Assembly (NCBI GenBank): GCA_029167225.1
Contig: JARFNK010000006.1
Span: 124,001 to 188,000 of the forward strand
Source: Sphingobium arseniciresistens
GTDB lineage: Bacteria; Pseudomonadota; Alphaproteobacteria; Sphingomonadales; Sphingomonadaceae
DNA length: 64,000 bases
Reading direction: 5' to 3'
Shown here piece by piece: positions 29,287-37,918 of this stretch (positions within the stretch are counted from its first letter, which is position 1; each line of letters starts with the position of its first letter). The notes below the pieces were generated by a model, which worked only from the letters and a program-made list of their open reading frames with translations, ran no database searches and had not been told where the DNA came from. The position numbers and the translations under genes were made by a program.

Positions 29287-30750
29287 ATGTCAACATTGCT
29301 TGCCTCGCCGCACGAGACCGATCTCATCGGTGCCGAGCGGATCCTCCTTGAAGCCAATAATCTCGACCGTCAGAAGGTTGCCCGCTCCGTCGAAGCGTTG
29401 GTCGGAACGGGCGACTTCGCAGACCTCTATTTCGAAAGCGCGCAATCCGAGCACTGGAGCCTTGACGAGGGGCGCGTCACCAGCGGCAATTTCTCTGCCG
29501 TGCAGGGTGTTGGCGCGCGCAGCGTGGACGGAGACCGTACCGCCTTTGCCCACTCAGGGTTGATCTCGCCCGATGGTCTGGACGTCACGCTCGACGCGGT
29601 GGCGAGCATGCGGCGCCAAGGTGACGACGCTGCACGCTCGGGCGGTCTCGCCCTGAACGGCCATGCTTCGGCACGGCGCCTGTTCGTCCCGGACAACCCG
29701 ATCGAAGCGACCGAAGCTCCCGAGAAGATCGCCTTGTTGCGCGATATCGATCGGCGGGCGCGGGCCGTCGATCCTGCCGTTGTGCGGGTGTCGGCCAGTC
29801 TTTCCGCAAGCTATAAGGTGTCGCTGGTCGCGGACAGCGACGGCGCGATGGCGGCCGACATGCGTCCGGAATTGCAAATCGGCGTCGCCGTGCATGTGGA
29901 ACGCAACGGCCGCCGCTCCGCCGGAAACGACTCCCTGGGTGGCCGGTACCGGATCGGCGACATTCCGGAAGGGGCGATCGATCAGCTCGTCCGCCGCGCG
30001 GTACACCGTGCCATGGTGGGTCTGGATGCACGTCCCGCGCCGGCGGGCGTGATGCCCGTCGTGCTGGGCCCCGGCTTTCCGGGCGTGCTGCTCCACGAGG
30101 CCGTCGGTCACGGGCTCGAGGGCGACGCGCATCGCAAGCGCTCGTCCGTCTTCGTCGATCGCATGTTGCAGCGCGTCGCCGCGCCGGGCGTGACGGTGGT
30201 TGACGACGGGACGATCCCGGGCCGCGTGGGTTCGTTGCATGTCGACGATGAAGGCACGGAGACACAGCGCAATGTCCTCATCGAGGACGGCAGGCTGGTT
30301 GGGCTGATGCAGGATCGCATGAACGCCGGGCTGATGAACGCACGGCGGACGGGCAATGCGCGCCGACAATCCTATCGCCATCTGCCCATGCCTCGCATGA
30401 CGAATACCTATCTTGAAGCTGGCCCGCATGACCCGTCGGACATTCTGGCGTCAGTCAAGAACGGGATCTACGCCGTCGCATTTGCTGGCGGTCAGGTCGA
30501 CATTACGAGCGGCCAGTTCAACTTTTCCGCCAATGAAGCCTATCTGATCGAAGACGGAAAGGTCACGGCGCCTCTTCTGGGCGCGACGCTGATCGGGCTG
30601 GGGCATGAGGCGCTCAACCATATCAGCATGGTCGGCAATGATCTCATGATCGAAAATGGCGTGTGCGGAAAAGAGGGCCAGTCGGTCAATGTCGGCGTCG
30701 GACAGCCGACGATCCGCATCGACGAACTGGTGGTCGGCGGAACCAGCTGA
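29287..30750 (+). CDS. tldD: TldD-family zinc metalloprotease subunit
   Basis: The 487-residue catalytic partner of TldE. Its zinc motif is His270-Glu271-x3-His275 in LLHEAVGHGLEGD, and the third ligand is the cysteine near residue 466 in ENGVCGKEGQSVNVGVGQP. Other family stretches are HWSLDEGRVTSG, GPGFPGVLLHE, DDGTIPGRVGSLHVDDEG and ISMVGNDL. The protein acts in the cytoplasm on peptides threaded through the heterodimer. The start at 29287 gives the normal length and lies 34 bases past tldE; ribosome site is weak, so translation may depend on tldE. Whether another tldDE pair exists in the genome would decide if this is housekeeping or a dedicated copy. Confidence 0.87.
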   Translation: MSTLLASPHETDLIGAERILLEANNLDRQKVARSVEALVGTGDFADLYFESAQSEHWSLDEGRVTSGNFSAVQGVGARSVDGDRTAFAHSGLISPDGLDVTLDAVASMRRQGDDAARSGGLALNGHASARRLFVPDNPIEATEAPEKIALLRDIDRRARAVDPAVVRVSASLSASYKVSLVADSDGAMAADMRPELQIGVAVHVERNGRRSAGNDSLGGRYRIGDIPEGAIDQLVRRAVHRAMVGLDARPAPAGVMPVVLGPGFPGVLLHEAVGHGLEGDAHRKRSSVFVDRMLQRVAAPGVTVVDDGTIPGRVGSLHVDDEGTETQRNVLIEDGRLVGLMQDRMNAGLMNARRTGNARRQSYRHLPMPRMTNTYLEAGPHDPSDILASVKNGIYAVAFAGGQVDITSGQFNFSANEAYLIEDGKVTAPLLGATLIGLGHEALNHISMVGNDLMIENGVCGKEGQSVNVGVGQPTIRIDELVVGGTS

Positions 30751-31106
30751 CCCGATGGCAAGGGCGGCGCGCGAGCGGACGGATCGGCGCGCCACCACAT
30801 CTTCCGCGCGGAAGATCAGCAAGAATATGACCTTTGATCTCCCGCTGCCTGTTGCCACAGGCATCATTCTGCCAGTGAAGCCGGGTCAGGCACCGGGCAT
30901 GACAGCGCGCGGCGGACCGTGATCGGCACATTGCCATCACAATGATCGCAAAGGCTGCCGGTCGGAAACCGAAATGAAACGGCCCGCTTCTCGCGTTCCT
31001 GCGGGCTTGGTCGCGCGCTGTTCGACGCCGGCCGATCTGCTCCACATCGTTGAGGCTGACATGGGTTGGCGACACATGGTCGCCAGCCCATGTCAGAATG
31101 ATCGCC
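30751..31106. other. Intergenic region between convergent tldD and prolyl oligopeptidase genes
   Basis: The 356 bases hold no convincing gene on either strand. The only clear structure is the long hairpin at 31056-31096, next to the peptidase stop. Confidence 0.5.
31056..31096. terminator. Long hairpin downstream of the prolyl oligopeptidase gene
   Basis: The arms at 31056-31073 (CTGACATGGGTTGGCGAC) and 31079-31096 pair over 18 bases with a single G-T type mismatch around a 5-base loop. It begins 10 bases after the minus-strand peptidase stop. No T run follows on either strand, so it may stabilise mRNA ends as much as terminate. Confidence 0.6.
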
Positions 31107-33185
31107 TCAGCTTTCGAGTAGCTGCGAGAAATAGACCATCTGCATGGCCTGCAGCTTGGCGCCCTGTGCGATGTCTGCATCGCCGGAATGGCCGCCAGCC
31201 GTGTCTTCGTAGAACAGATAGGGCAGGCCAAAATCCTTCAGCCTCGCAGCGAACTTCCGCGCATGCTGCGGCCCGACCCGGTCGTCCTTTGTCGTCGTCC
31301 AGACGTAGGGTTTGGGATATTTCCCGTCCTTCCGGATATTGGCATAGGGCGAGATCTTCTCGAGAAATGCCTTCTCCTCGGGTACGGAGACGCTGCCATA
31401 TTCATCGACCCAGGACGCGCCGGCGGCGATCTGTTCGTACCGAACCATGTCGAGGAGGGGGACTTGGATGGCGACGGCATTCCACAGCTCCGGGCGCTGG
31501 TTGAACTGGACGCCCATCAGCAGGCCGCCATTGGAGCCGCCATAGATCCCGAAGCGCTTGGCACTGGCGAGCCCGCGTTCGAACAGGTCAAGCGCGACCG
31601 CCGCGAAATCGTCATAGATGATCTGGCGCTTCGTCTTGAGACCCGCCTGATGCCAGGCAGGCCCGAATTCGCCGCCGCCGCGGATGTTGGCAAGAATGTA
31701 GCTGTTGCCACGCTCCAGCCAGAGCTTGCCCATGATGCCGCTATAGCCCGGCGTCATCGGCAACTCGAAGCCGCCATAGGCCGTCATGATGGCCGGGGTA
31801 TCGCTGCCACGCGGCATGTCGCGATGATGTACGATGAAATAGGGGATCTTCGTCCCGTCGGTCGAGGTCGCTTCAAACTGCTCGACGATAAGGTCCGACG
31901 CATCGAACCGGGATGGCATTGCCTTGACCTCGACCGGCTTGGGATCGGCGGCATCCATCGTCCAGAGTGTCGTCGGCCGGGTGAAGCCGGCAATGGCAAG
32001 ATAGACGCTGTCGGACCGATCCGTGGCACCGACGATATCGATCGCGGCATTGTCGGGAAGTTCGACCTGCGCGGTCGTCCAGCCATTCGTGCTCGGGGTC
32101 AGGATCATCACCCGGCCACGGACATTGTCATTATAGCAAAGCACGACCCGGCCCCGTGTGATGGCAACGCCGTCGATCGCCTGGCGCGCCGTCGGCGCGA
32201 ACAGGATCACCGGCTTGAGCGTTTCGCCTGTTTCAAGGGCAATGAGCGGCACCGCGACGAGCGCGCCTGCAGGCACAAGAATATCGCCGCTGGTCCAGAC
32301 CTCGCTGGTCTTGATCAAGACCTGTCCCTCGATCATGCCCAGGAGGCGGCATCTTGCGGGCAGGGGAAGCCTTTTTGCGCCCGCGGTCGTGAGGAGCGAG
32401 ATCTCCTTGCCGAAGAACGTCACGCCGCGCGAGAGGAAGGCCGCGCGGTGGCCGTGACTGTCGCGAAGGACGGCAGGCATCGACATCAGCTGGTCGCTTT
32501 CCGCCCCGCGAAAAACCTCCTGCGCGCTGTCCAGCGTCTGGCCGCGTTTCAGCATCTTGATCACAAAGGGATAGCCCGAGACAGTGAGCGAAGCGCTTCC
32601 CCAGTCGCGCGCCAGCAAAAGGGTATCCTTGTCGAGCCACGCCACATTCTGCTTCGAGGTGGATATGTCGAAGCCGCCTTTGACGAACTGCCCGGTCACG
32701 AGGTCGAATTCGCGCAGCGTCACGGCGTCCTCGCCGCCATCCGACAGATGAATGAGCGCAAGGTTCTGCTCCGGGTCGAGGAGGCTCGCGCCTTTCCAGA
32801 CCCACTTGCGTCCTTCGGCCTGCGACAGTGCATCCAGATCGAGGGCGATCGTCCAGTCCGGCTCGGCCGAAAGATAGTCCGCCTCCGTCGTGTAGCGCCA
32901 AATGCCGAGGGGATGCGCGGCGTCCCGCCAGAAGTTGTAGACCATGCCGTTGATGAGCGTGGGCATCGCTATGCGGTCTTCCGCAGAAGCAATGTTCAGG
33001 GCGTCCTGAAAATAGCACTCATAGCGTGGGTCGCCCTGAAGCGCCGTCAAAGTCGCCTGGTTTTCGGCATCCACCCAGGCCATCGCGCGCGGCCCCGTCC
33101 AATCTTCCAGCCACACAAAGGGATCGTCGGCAGGACTGGGGGCGCCTGTCGAACCATCGAGGCCAAACTGTTCAGTAGACGTCAT
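31107..33185 (-). CDS. Prolyl oligopeptidase family serine peptidase (S9A), cytosolic
   Basis: A 692-residue S9A peptidase without signal peptide. The N-terminal propeller (about residues 80-420) limits access to small peptides; WLEDWTGPRAMAWVDAEN is the usual opening. The alpha/beta-hydrolase half contains PAIMTAYGGFELPMTPGYS, ILANIRGGGEFGPAWHQAG, the nucleophile Ser551 in GGSNGGLLMG, Asp634 in TTKDDRVGP and His666 in TAGGHSGD. It would cut peptides after proline, or hydrolyse unusual amide bonds: lasso-peptide isopeptidases belong to this family and likewise sit with TonB receptors and FecI/FecR. GAGG lies ten bases before the ATG. It is transcribed in the same direction as tonB-exbD-exbB but 443 bases downstream of them. 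Confidence 0.88.
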   Translation of the reverse strand: MTSTEQFGLDGSTGAPSPADDPFVWLEDWTGPRAMAWVDAENQATLTALQGDPRYECYFQDALNIASAEDRIAMPTLINGMVYNFWRDAAHPLGIWRYTTEADYLSAEPDWTIALDLDALSQAEGRKWVWKGASLLDPEQNLALIHLSDGGEDAVTLREFDLVTGQFVKGGFDISTSKQNVAWLDKDTLLLARDWGSASLTVSGYPFVIKMLKRGQTLDSAQEVFRGAESDQLMSMPAVLRDSHGHRAAFLSRGVTFFGKEISLLTTAGAKRLPLPARCRLLGMIEGQVLIKTSEVWTSGDILVPAGALVAVPLIALETGETLKPVILFAPTARQAIDGVAITRGRVVLCYNDNVRGRVMILTPSTNGWTTAQVELPDNAAIDIVGATDRSDSVYLAIAGFTRPTTLWTMDAADPKPVEVKAMPSRFDASDLIVEQFEATSTDGTKIPYFIVHHRDMPRGSDTPAIMTAYGGFELPMTPGYSGIMGKLWLERGNSYILANIRGGGEFGPAWHQAGLKTKRQIIYDDFAAVALDLFERGLASAKRFGIYGGSNGGLLMGVQFNQRPELWNAVAIQVPLLDMVRYEQIAAGASWVDEYGSVSVPEEKAFLEKISPYANIRKDGKYPKPYVWTTTKDDRVGPQHARKFAARLKDFGLPYLFYEDTAGGHSGDADIAQGAKLQAMQMVYFSQLLES

Positions 33186-33628
33186 TCTTGTAAAACCTCA
33201 TTCATTTGGTGGCCTTGCGACCTTTCCGGTCGTCGAAGGCATGGGTTGGTCATCGGCGCCGAGTGACTGACCGTGCCTGCAGGATGAGTGCTGGCGCGCC
33301 GCCATTCAACGGATAGGGGTGGAAGGAGCCGCAAGGGCAGGTGGCGAAGCCGCCTTGGAACTACAATGCGTCCAACGAAGAAAAACATGCTTTCAGAACA
33401 GGCGTGGAAACCATGCAGGCTGCAATTGCCTGGCTTCCCTTTCCGTGATCGTGCCTTTGTTCGCGGCGATGACATGGCCCGCGACGCGAACGGAAAGCAG
33501 ACGGTTGTCGCGGATGCTCGACCGCCGCCGCATCCGCCGGTGTCGCGGAAAGGTTCCTGAAGCGGCCATTTTCGCCAATGGGACCGATGAACGGGCATGG
33601 CTCTCGGTCCCTCTGATCTTGCAGGGGG
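33186..33628. other. Intergenic region, 443 bases, between tonB and the peptidase gene
   Basis: No gene with recognisable domains is visible. On the minus strand a 58-codon frame (33393-33569, ATG start) has a less Arg/Ala-biased composition than most chance frames but only a weak ribosome site; I leave it unannotated. The part close to 33186 likely holds the peptidase promoter. Confidence 0.4.
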
Positions 33629-34459
33629 TTAGCGCCTGTGCTGCATGAAGAAATCGATGGGCACCGTCACGATATAATTGTCCCCGGAAATCGCCTTGGG
33701 CATTTTCGGGAACGGATCGACGCGGCGGATCAGGTCTTTGACGGCCTCGTCCAGCACCGCATAATGCCGGCTCCGCGTAATCTCAGAGGTCGTCACATGA
33801 CCGTTTCGATCGATCACGATCCGAACATGGATGACGTCTTCGACACGGCCCTGCCTGGCCTCGCTTGGATAACGCTTCCGGCTTTCCAGCTTGGCGAGGA
33901 TCTGTGCATTGTAATTCTGCTCGACCGTAGAGGCGCCCTGTGTCGGCGTGCCCTGAACAGGGGCGGCAGCCGCCTTCGCAGGGGCAGCCTGCGCGGCAGG
34001 CGGCGGCGGGGGCGGGGGTGCGGCACGCTTGGGCGGCGGTGGGGCCTCGGTCGGGAGCGTCACGTCCGCCTTCACCTGGGGGATTTGCGGAACTGGGGGC
34101 GTGTCCGGCTTCGGCATGAGCTGATCAGGCCGGTCCTGCGGCTCTTGAGGCTCGGGCGGCGTTTCATGAGCCGGGTTTGCGGGAGCCGACGGCATCGGCA
34201 GGATCTCGACAGCCATGGCAGTGTTGAGCGACACAGGTTCTGGCGGGCTCGACCGTTGAAGGCCAAAGGCCAGGGCCGTGCCGATCACCAGATGCGCGGC
34301 GACCGAAATCCCGATGCCGAGCTTCCAGGACGGCGCGTCCGCCCGCCGCACGGTGGCGGGGTTTGCGACAATCTGAAATGCCACGTTCGGCGTCGCCGCC
34401 TCAGTCCGAGCCGAGGCCGACGAGGGCGACTTTGAGATATCCTGCAGCGCGTAGGGCAT
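33629..34459 (-). CDS. tonB: TonB energy-transducing protein
   Basis: This 276-residue TonB has one membrane anchor at about residues 46-66 (WKLGIGISVAAHLVIGTALAF), a long proline-rich periplasmic spacer (about 85-170, with runs of Pro and Ala) and a C-terminal TonB fold with NYNAQILAKLESRKRYPSEAR and a VDPFPKMP strand. It passes proton-motive-force energy from ExbB-ExbD to outer-membrane receptors. The ATG at 34459 overlaps exbD by 59 bases, which is long; a GTG at 34381, after GAGGCGG, is an alternative that still keeps the anchor. As the last gene of exbB-exbD-tonB it looks like a private energy source for receptors in this island. Confidence 0.85.
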   Translation of the reverse strand: MPYALQDISKSPSSASARTEAATPNVAFQIVANPATVRRADAPSWKLGIGISVAAHLVIGTALAFGLQRSSPPEPVSLNTAMAVEILPMPSAPANPAHETPPEPQEPQDRPDQLMPKPDTPPVPQIPQVKADVTLPTEAPPPPKRAAPPPPPPPAAQAAPAKAAAAPVQGTPTQGASTVEQNYNAQILAKLESRKRYPSEARQGRVEDVIHVRIVIDRNGHVTTSEITRSRHYAVLDEAVKDLIRRVDPFPKMPKAISGDNYIVTVPIDFFMQHRR

Positions 34460-34817
34460 TGAGCAGATCCATCAGCTTGTCGTAATTGACGGTTTTGTCG
34501 GCGCGCAGAAAAATCTGTGCGTTGCGGTTGCCGTTTGTCGCGCCGTTCAGCGCATCCGCGAGCCTGCTTTTGCTGACACGGGCTTCGCCCACCGCAATGG
34601 TCAAATCGGCCTGGAGCGTAAGGAAGACAGGTTTGTCCTCGGGTGGCTTTGGTTTTGCGGTTGCGGCTGGCAAATTGACCGGGATATCCACCGTGGTTAA
34701 CGGCGCCGTCACCATGAAGATCACCAGAAGCACGAGCATCACATCGATGAATGGCGTGACGTTGATCTCGTGGGTTTCAGAAATGCCCTCCTCGCTATGC
34801 TGGATGCGCATTCCCAT
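34401..34817 (-). CDS. exbD: Biopolymer transport protein ExbD
   Basis: The 138-residue ExbD has a short cytoplasmic N-terminus, one transmembrane helix carrying the conserved proton-path aspartate (INVTPFIDVMLVLLVIFMV, Asp25), and a periplasmic domain (IFLRADKTVNYDKLMDLLNALRAAGY). It forms the proton channel with ExbB and drives TonB. It begins three bases after the exbB stop and overlaps tonB, so the three are translationally linked. Confidence 0.92.
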   Translation of the reverse strand: MGMRIQHSEEGISETHEINVTPFIDVMLVLLVIFMVTAPLTTVDIPVNLPAATAKPKPPEDKPVFLTLQADLTIAVGEARVSKSRLADALNGATNGNRNAQIFLRADKTVNYDKLMDLLNALRAAGYLKVALVGLGSD

Positions 34818-34820
34818 GGA

Positions 34821-35702
34821 TCAGCGCCCTTCCGTCGCGGCCGCGCTGGCCGGAACGGGCTCGAGGCGGGGCGTGGCTGCGCGTGGGCGCGGCGGCGTGG
34901 CGTTACTGTCCTGCTCATCGGCCCGTTCGCTCTCGCGGCTCAGTACGCAGGCCGCAAACACGGCCATTTCGTTGAGCAGTCGACGATAGCCGGCGATCGA
35001 GCGCGACAGATTATTGTAGATGAGCACCGCCGGAATGGCCGCCGCAAGACCGATCGCAGTTGCGATCAATGCCTCGGCGATACCTGGCGCAACAACGGCA
35101 AGGCTCGTCGAGTGGGAGTTCGCAATGCCCAGGAAACTGTTCATGATGCCCCAGACGGTGCCGGCCAGGCCGACAAAGGGCGAAATCGCGCCGATGGATG
35201 CGAGGATGTTCGCGCCCCACTGGATGCGGTACATGGCGCGGGCTTCCACCATCGGAAGCTGAACGGCGACGCGCTCCTCCACGCCTGCGAGCTGGCGGTG
35301 GGTCGGGTTGGGGCCGACACGGCGCAACTCGGTCGTCGCGAGCTCGACCATTTCGAGCGTCACGCTGTACCGCGACGTGCGCGCTTCCTCCAGGCTGGTG
35401 GCGGCTGACATCGTCTTGATGTCGTTTTTCAGGCAATCCTTTGCGCGCCGGAGTTCCTGGCTCTTGATGATCCAGAGCGCCCAGGTCGTGATGGATGCGA
35501 GAACGAGCAGGGCCATGACGGACTTCACGACCGGATCGGCATTGCCAATGATGGAGAGAAAGCCCTCGTTGCGGGTCACCACCATCGCGGTGCCCTGCGG
35601 TGCTGCAAGCAATGGGCTCGCAAGGACCACCGGTAACGCGCTCATGAGCCGTGTCGTCCAGCGCGCCATCGGGCTGAAGCGATGAAGGGAACGTCGACGC
35701 AT
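34821..35702 (-). CDS. exbB: MotA/TolQ/ExbB proton channel family protein
   Basis: A 293-residue ExbB with a cleavable-looking N-terminal segment (to about residue 34, SPLLAAPQG), a first membrane helix near 60-80 (VKSVMALLVLASITTWALWI) and the conserved pair of helices near 170-240 (LASIGAISPFVGLAGTVWGIM and GIAEALIATAIGLAAAIPAVL). The ATG at 35702 is chosen for AAAGGAG eight bases upstream; a longer reading to 35762 lacks this. It is the first gene of exbB-exbD-tonB and is divergent from fecI. Confidence 0.9.
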   Translation of the reverse strand: MRRRSLHRFSPMARWTTRLMSALPVVLASPLLAAPQGTAMVVTRNEGFLSIIGNADPVVKSVMALLVLASITTWALWIIKSQELRRAKDCLKNDIKTMSAATSLEEARTSRYSVTLEMVELATTELRRVGPNPTHRQLAGVEERVAVQLPMVEARAMYRIQWGANILASIGAISPFVGLAGTVWGIMNSFLGIANSHSTSLAVVAPGIAEALIATAIGLAAAIPAVLIYNNLSRSIAGYRRLLNEMAVFAACVLSRESERADEQDSNATPPRPRAATPRLEPVPASAAATEGR

Positions 35703-35810
35703 TAATGCAGCTCCTTTTGCGCTCCTCGATATCGGGAGGGTCAAATTGATGTCTCGCAGCACAAAACGAGTGGGCTGTCTTAAAACCGCAACGCTTGTTC
35801 GGGGGCAAGG

Positions 35811-35854
35811 CCGGGTCCGGCTATGCGTAACGCCGGGTCCGCCTATGCGTCACG
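35811..35854. repeat. Tandem direct repeat, two 22-base units
   Basis: The units 35811-35832 and 35833-35854 each start CCGGGTCCG and continue CTATGCGT-ACG, differing at two positions, and abut without a gap. They lie about 110 bases upstream of exbB, where a regulator could bind two turns apart. Confidence 0.7.
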
Positions 35855-36149
35855 CCGAAGCGCGGAAAAGCGGAAAAATTTCACATGAGAAAAACTGTCC
35901 CAATGGTCGAGACTTTTTTGTCGCATCCCCGCATTTAGGCCGTATATCCCATGCAGCGACGCATGGATGGATGTGCAGCTTGCAAGCTCGGCACGATCCG
36001 TCTGTGCTCCACGCGGCGCGATCTCCAACGGGTATCGCCGCCCGGCGATCGGATCCGACCACGGAACGAAAAACTGCTCATATTTTTGATCTTTTGTCCT
36101 TTTGGGGCAATAGGTTTGCAAATCTGTCCGTTGCATCGGGATTTTTTTC

Positions 36150-36161
36150 TTGAGCGCTCAA
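36150..36161. promoter_or_regulatory. Perfect 12-base palindrome upstream of fecI
   Basis: TTGAGCGCTCAA is its own reverse complement and sits in an A+T-rich stretch about 107 bases before the chosen fecI start. The flanks TTC and AAGAA extend the symmetry with a one-base offset. A dimeric regulator could bind here; none is identified. Confidence 0.4.
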
Positions 36162-36268
36162 AAGAACTGTAACACTGTTGCTGTCACGGGGTGGCGAGAT
36201 GTCGATTCGAAGAAGATCGATCTGGAGGCGGCATTCTGTTACCAGCACTCCATAGTGGATATCTCGAT

Positions 36269-36835
36269 ATGTCTGTTGAGAATGCGCTGATGAGTGACCG
36301 TGAGACCCTGGCAAACCAGGGCGGGCGGAGGTCGCTCAATCTTGCCGAATTGCAAAATGTCTTTGTCTCGATCCGCAAGGATCTGGTGCGCTATATCGCT
36401 CGGCGAGTAGGCAACCAGGAAACGGCGGCCGATCTCAGTCATGACATGTTCGAGAAGCTTGCCTCGGTGCAGGCCGAAATTCCGACCGCCCAGAAGGCGA
36501 GTTCCTATCTGTACCGCATGGCCGGCAATCTGGCGATCGACTATACAAGGGTCGAGGCGCGCCGCGCGGAGATCCTGACGGGATCGCAGGTTCTTTTCGA
36601 GGATGTCATGCCCTGTCCCGATGCGGTGGCCGTCTCTCGGGATGAACTGCGGCAGGTCGAGGCGGCGCTCGACGAGCTTCCCGAAAAGTGCCGCCAGGTG
36701 CTCGTCCTGTCTCGCGTCCACGGTTATTCCCACCGCGAAATAGCGCAACATCTTGACGTGTCGGTGAGCCTTGTAGAGAAATATCAGCTGCGCGCGCTGC
36801 GTCACTGTCGGGATCGGCTGGCCCAGGGCATGTGA
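36269..36835 (+). CDS. fecI: ECF sigma factor, FecI type
   Basis: A group IV sigma factor of 188 residues. Region 2 begins near NVFVSIRKDLVRYIARRVGNQETAADLSHDMFEKLA and includes SSYLYRMAGNLAIDYTR; region 4 is LDELPEKCRQVLVLSRVHGYSHREIAQHLDVSVSLVEKYQ in outline, the FecI-like pattern. It directs RNA polymerase to receptor promoters when released by its anti-sigma factor, whose gene follows. The start is uncertain: ATG at 36269 or at 36290 both give a normal length and neither has a good ribosome site. An STN receptor that could send the signal lies 9 kb upstream in the same island. Confidence 0.85.
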   Translation: MSVENALMSDRETLANQGGRRSLNLAELQNVFVSIRKDLVRYIARRVGNQETAADLSHDMFEKLASVQAEIPTAQKASSYLYRMAGNLAIDYTRVEARRAEILTGSQVLFEDVMPCPDAVAVSRDELRQVEAALDELPEKCRQVLVLSRVHGYSHREIAQHLDVSVSLVEKYQLRALRHCRDRLAQGM

Positions 36836-36889
36836 AAAATCTCCGGCTCGGGATTGCGGGTTGACCATTTATGGATCGTTTCTTCGGGC

Positions 36890-37831
36890 ATGATGAGGCT
36901 AGTCTATTCCGCCAACAGAGCCAAGGCGCCGACGCTTGATGATGAAGCGCTGGATTGGGTAGTCAAGCTCACCTCGGGCGAGAGTTCGCCCGAGGATCAT
37001 GACGCTTTCCGGCGTTGGCGCGACCAGAGTGCCGAGCATCTCGAGGCGCTCCGCCGCGCGCGGGCGCAGTGGGACCAGCTTGGGGCCGCGCTCCCGTCCA
37101 TACAGCATGATCGCGACCGGCGTCTCCGGCGCCAACGACGCTGGAAGCTGGGAGTGCCGATCGCGGCCTCGCTCATGCTCGCCATTTCTTTCGGCCATGG
37201 TTATTGGACGAGCGGACGCTTCGATCAGGTGACAGCCGTGGGCGAGCGGCGCGCATTTTCCTTGGCGGACGGCACGCGCATCATGATGAGCGGCGACACG
37301 GCTCTCAATGTCTCCTTCGACAAGGGCGTGCGCCGCGTCGAACTGGCGCGCGGCGCGATCTTCGTGCGAGTCCATCACGACGCTGAAAATCCCTTTGTCG
37401 TCTACGCTGGCGAGGCGCGCTTCCGGGATGTCGGGACCGTCTTCGAGGTCACGCGGGATGGTGATGGCGGTCGCCTGGTCGTAGAGGAAGGCGTCGTCGA
37501 GGCCTCGCGCGGCGACCGGAGGAAAATCGTCACGGCGAACCAGGCCATTGCCGTCACGGACAATCTCGGCCGGCTGAGATGGGCGGACGCGCAAGCCGAG
37601 ACCGCCTGGGTGCGCGGACGTCTTGTCCTGCGCAACAAGACGCTGCCAGAGATATTGGATATCCTGAAGCCCCATTATCGTGGGCGGATCATCCTGCTCA
37701 ATAGTTCTTTTTCCACGACCCGCCTCAATGCCGAGATCGATCTCCATCATATCGACTCTTGGCTGACGGCGCTGGAGGGCATGAAGAAGATCCAGGCGAC
37801 GCGGTTGGCCGGCGTCACATTTTTGACCTGA
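36890..37831 (+). CDS. fecR: FecR-type anti-sigma factor / signal transducer
   Basis: The 313-residue inner-membrane protein has the cytoplasmic sigma-binding part (DEALDWVVKLTSGESSPEDH and FRRWRDQSAEHLEAL, residues ~17-55), one transmembrane helix near 87-104 (LGVPIAASLMLAISFGHGYW) and a periplasmic FecR domain (AFSLADGTRIMMSGDTALNVSF, then FEVTRDGDGGRLVVEEGVVEAS) with a C-terminal STN-like segment. It receives a signal from an STN-bearing receptor and frees the sigma factor. The start is placed at the double ATG at 36890; an upstream TTG is less likely. It follows fecI by 54 bases. Confidence 0.85.
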   Translation: MMRLVYSANRAKAPTLDDEALDWVVKLTSGESSPEDHDAFRRWRDQSAEHLEALRRARAQWDQLGAALPSIQHDRDRRLRRQRRWKLGVPIAASLMLAISFGHGYWTSGRFDQVTAVGERRAFSLADGTRIMMSGDTALNVSFDKGVRRVELARGAIFVRVHHDAENPFVVYAGEARFRDVGTVFEVTRDGDGGRLVVEEGVVEASRGDRRKIVTANQAIAVTDNLGRLRWADAQAETAWVRGRLVLRNKTLPEILDILKPHYRGRIILLNSSFSTTRLNAEIDLHHIDSWLTALEGMKKIQATRLAGVTFLT

Positions 37832-37918
37832 CAAATGCGTTTGGTGTCCGGTTCTTTTGCGGGACCGGGGCTTCCCGCTCGTTCTTAGGGCAAGTCTAAC
37901 GACATCATTGGATTATCC

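Larger units (their letters stand above)
35703..36268. other. Divergent regulatory region between exbB and fecI
   Basis: The 566 bases separate exbB (minus) and fecI (plus). They contain a 22-base tandem repeat near the exbB side, a 12-base perfect palindrome near the fecI side, and A+T-rich stretches around 36075-36180 suited to promoters. Open frames here have no recognisable content. Confidence 0.5.

Noticed and set aside
33393-33569. 58-codon minus-strand frame between tonB and the prolyl oligopeptidase, considered as a peptide precursor
   Set aside because: The segment starting GTITERE has Gly1 and Glu7 as a lasso core could, but the residue two before it is Asn, not Thr, the ribosome site is weak and no lasso cyclase or leader peptidase gene is in the window.
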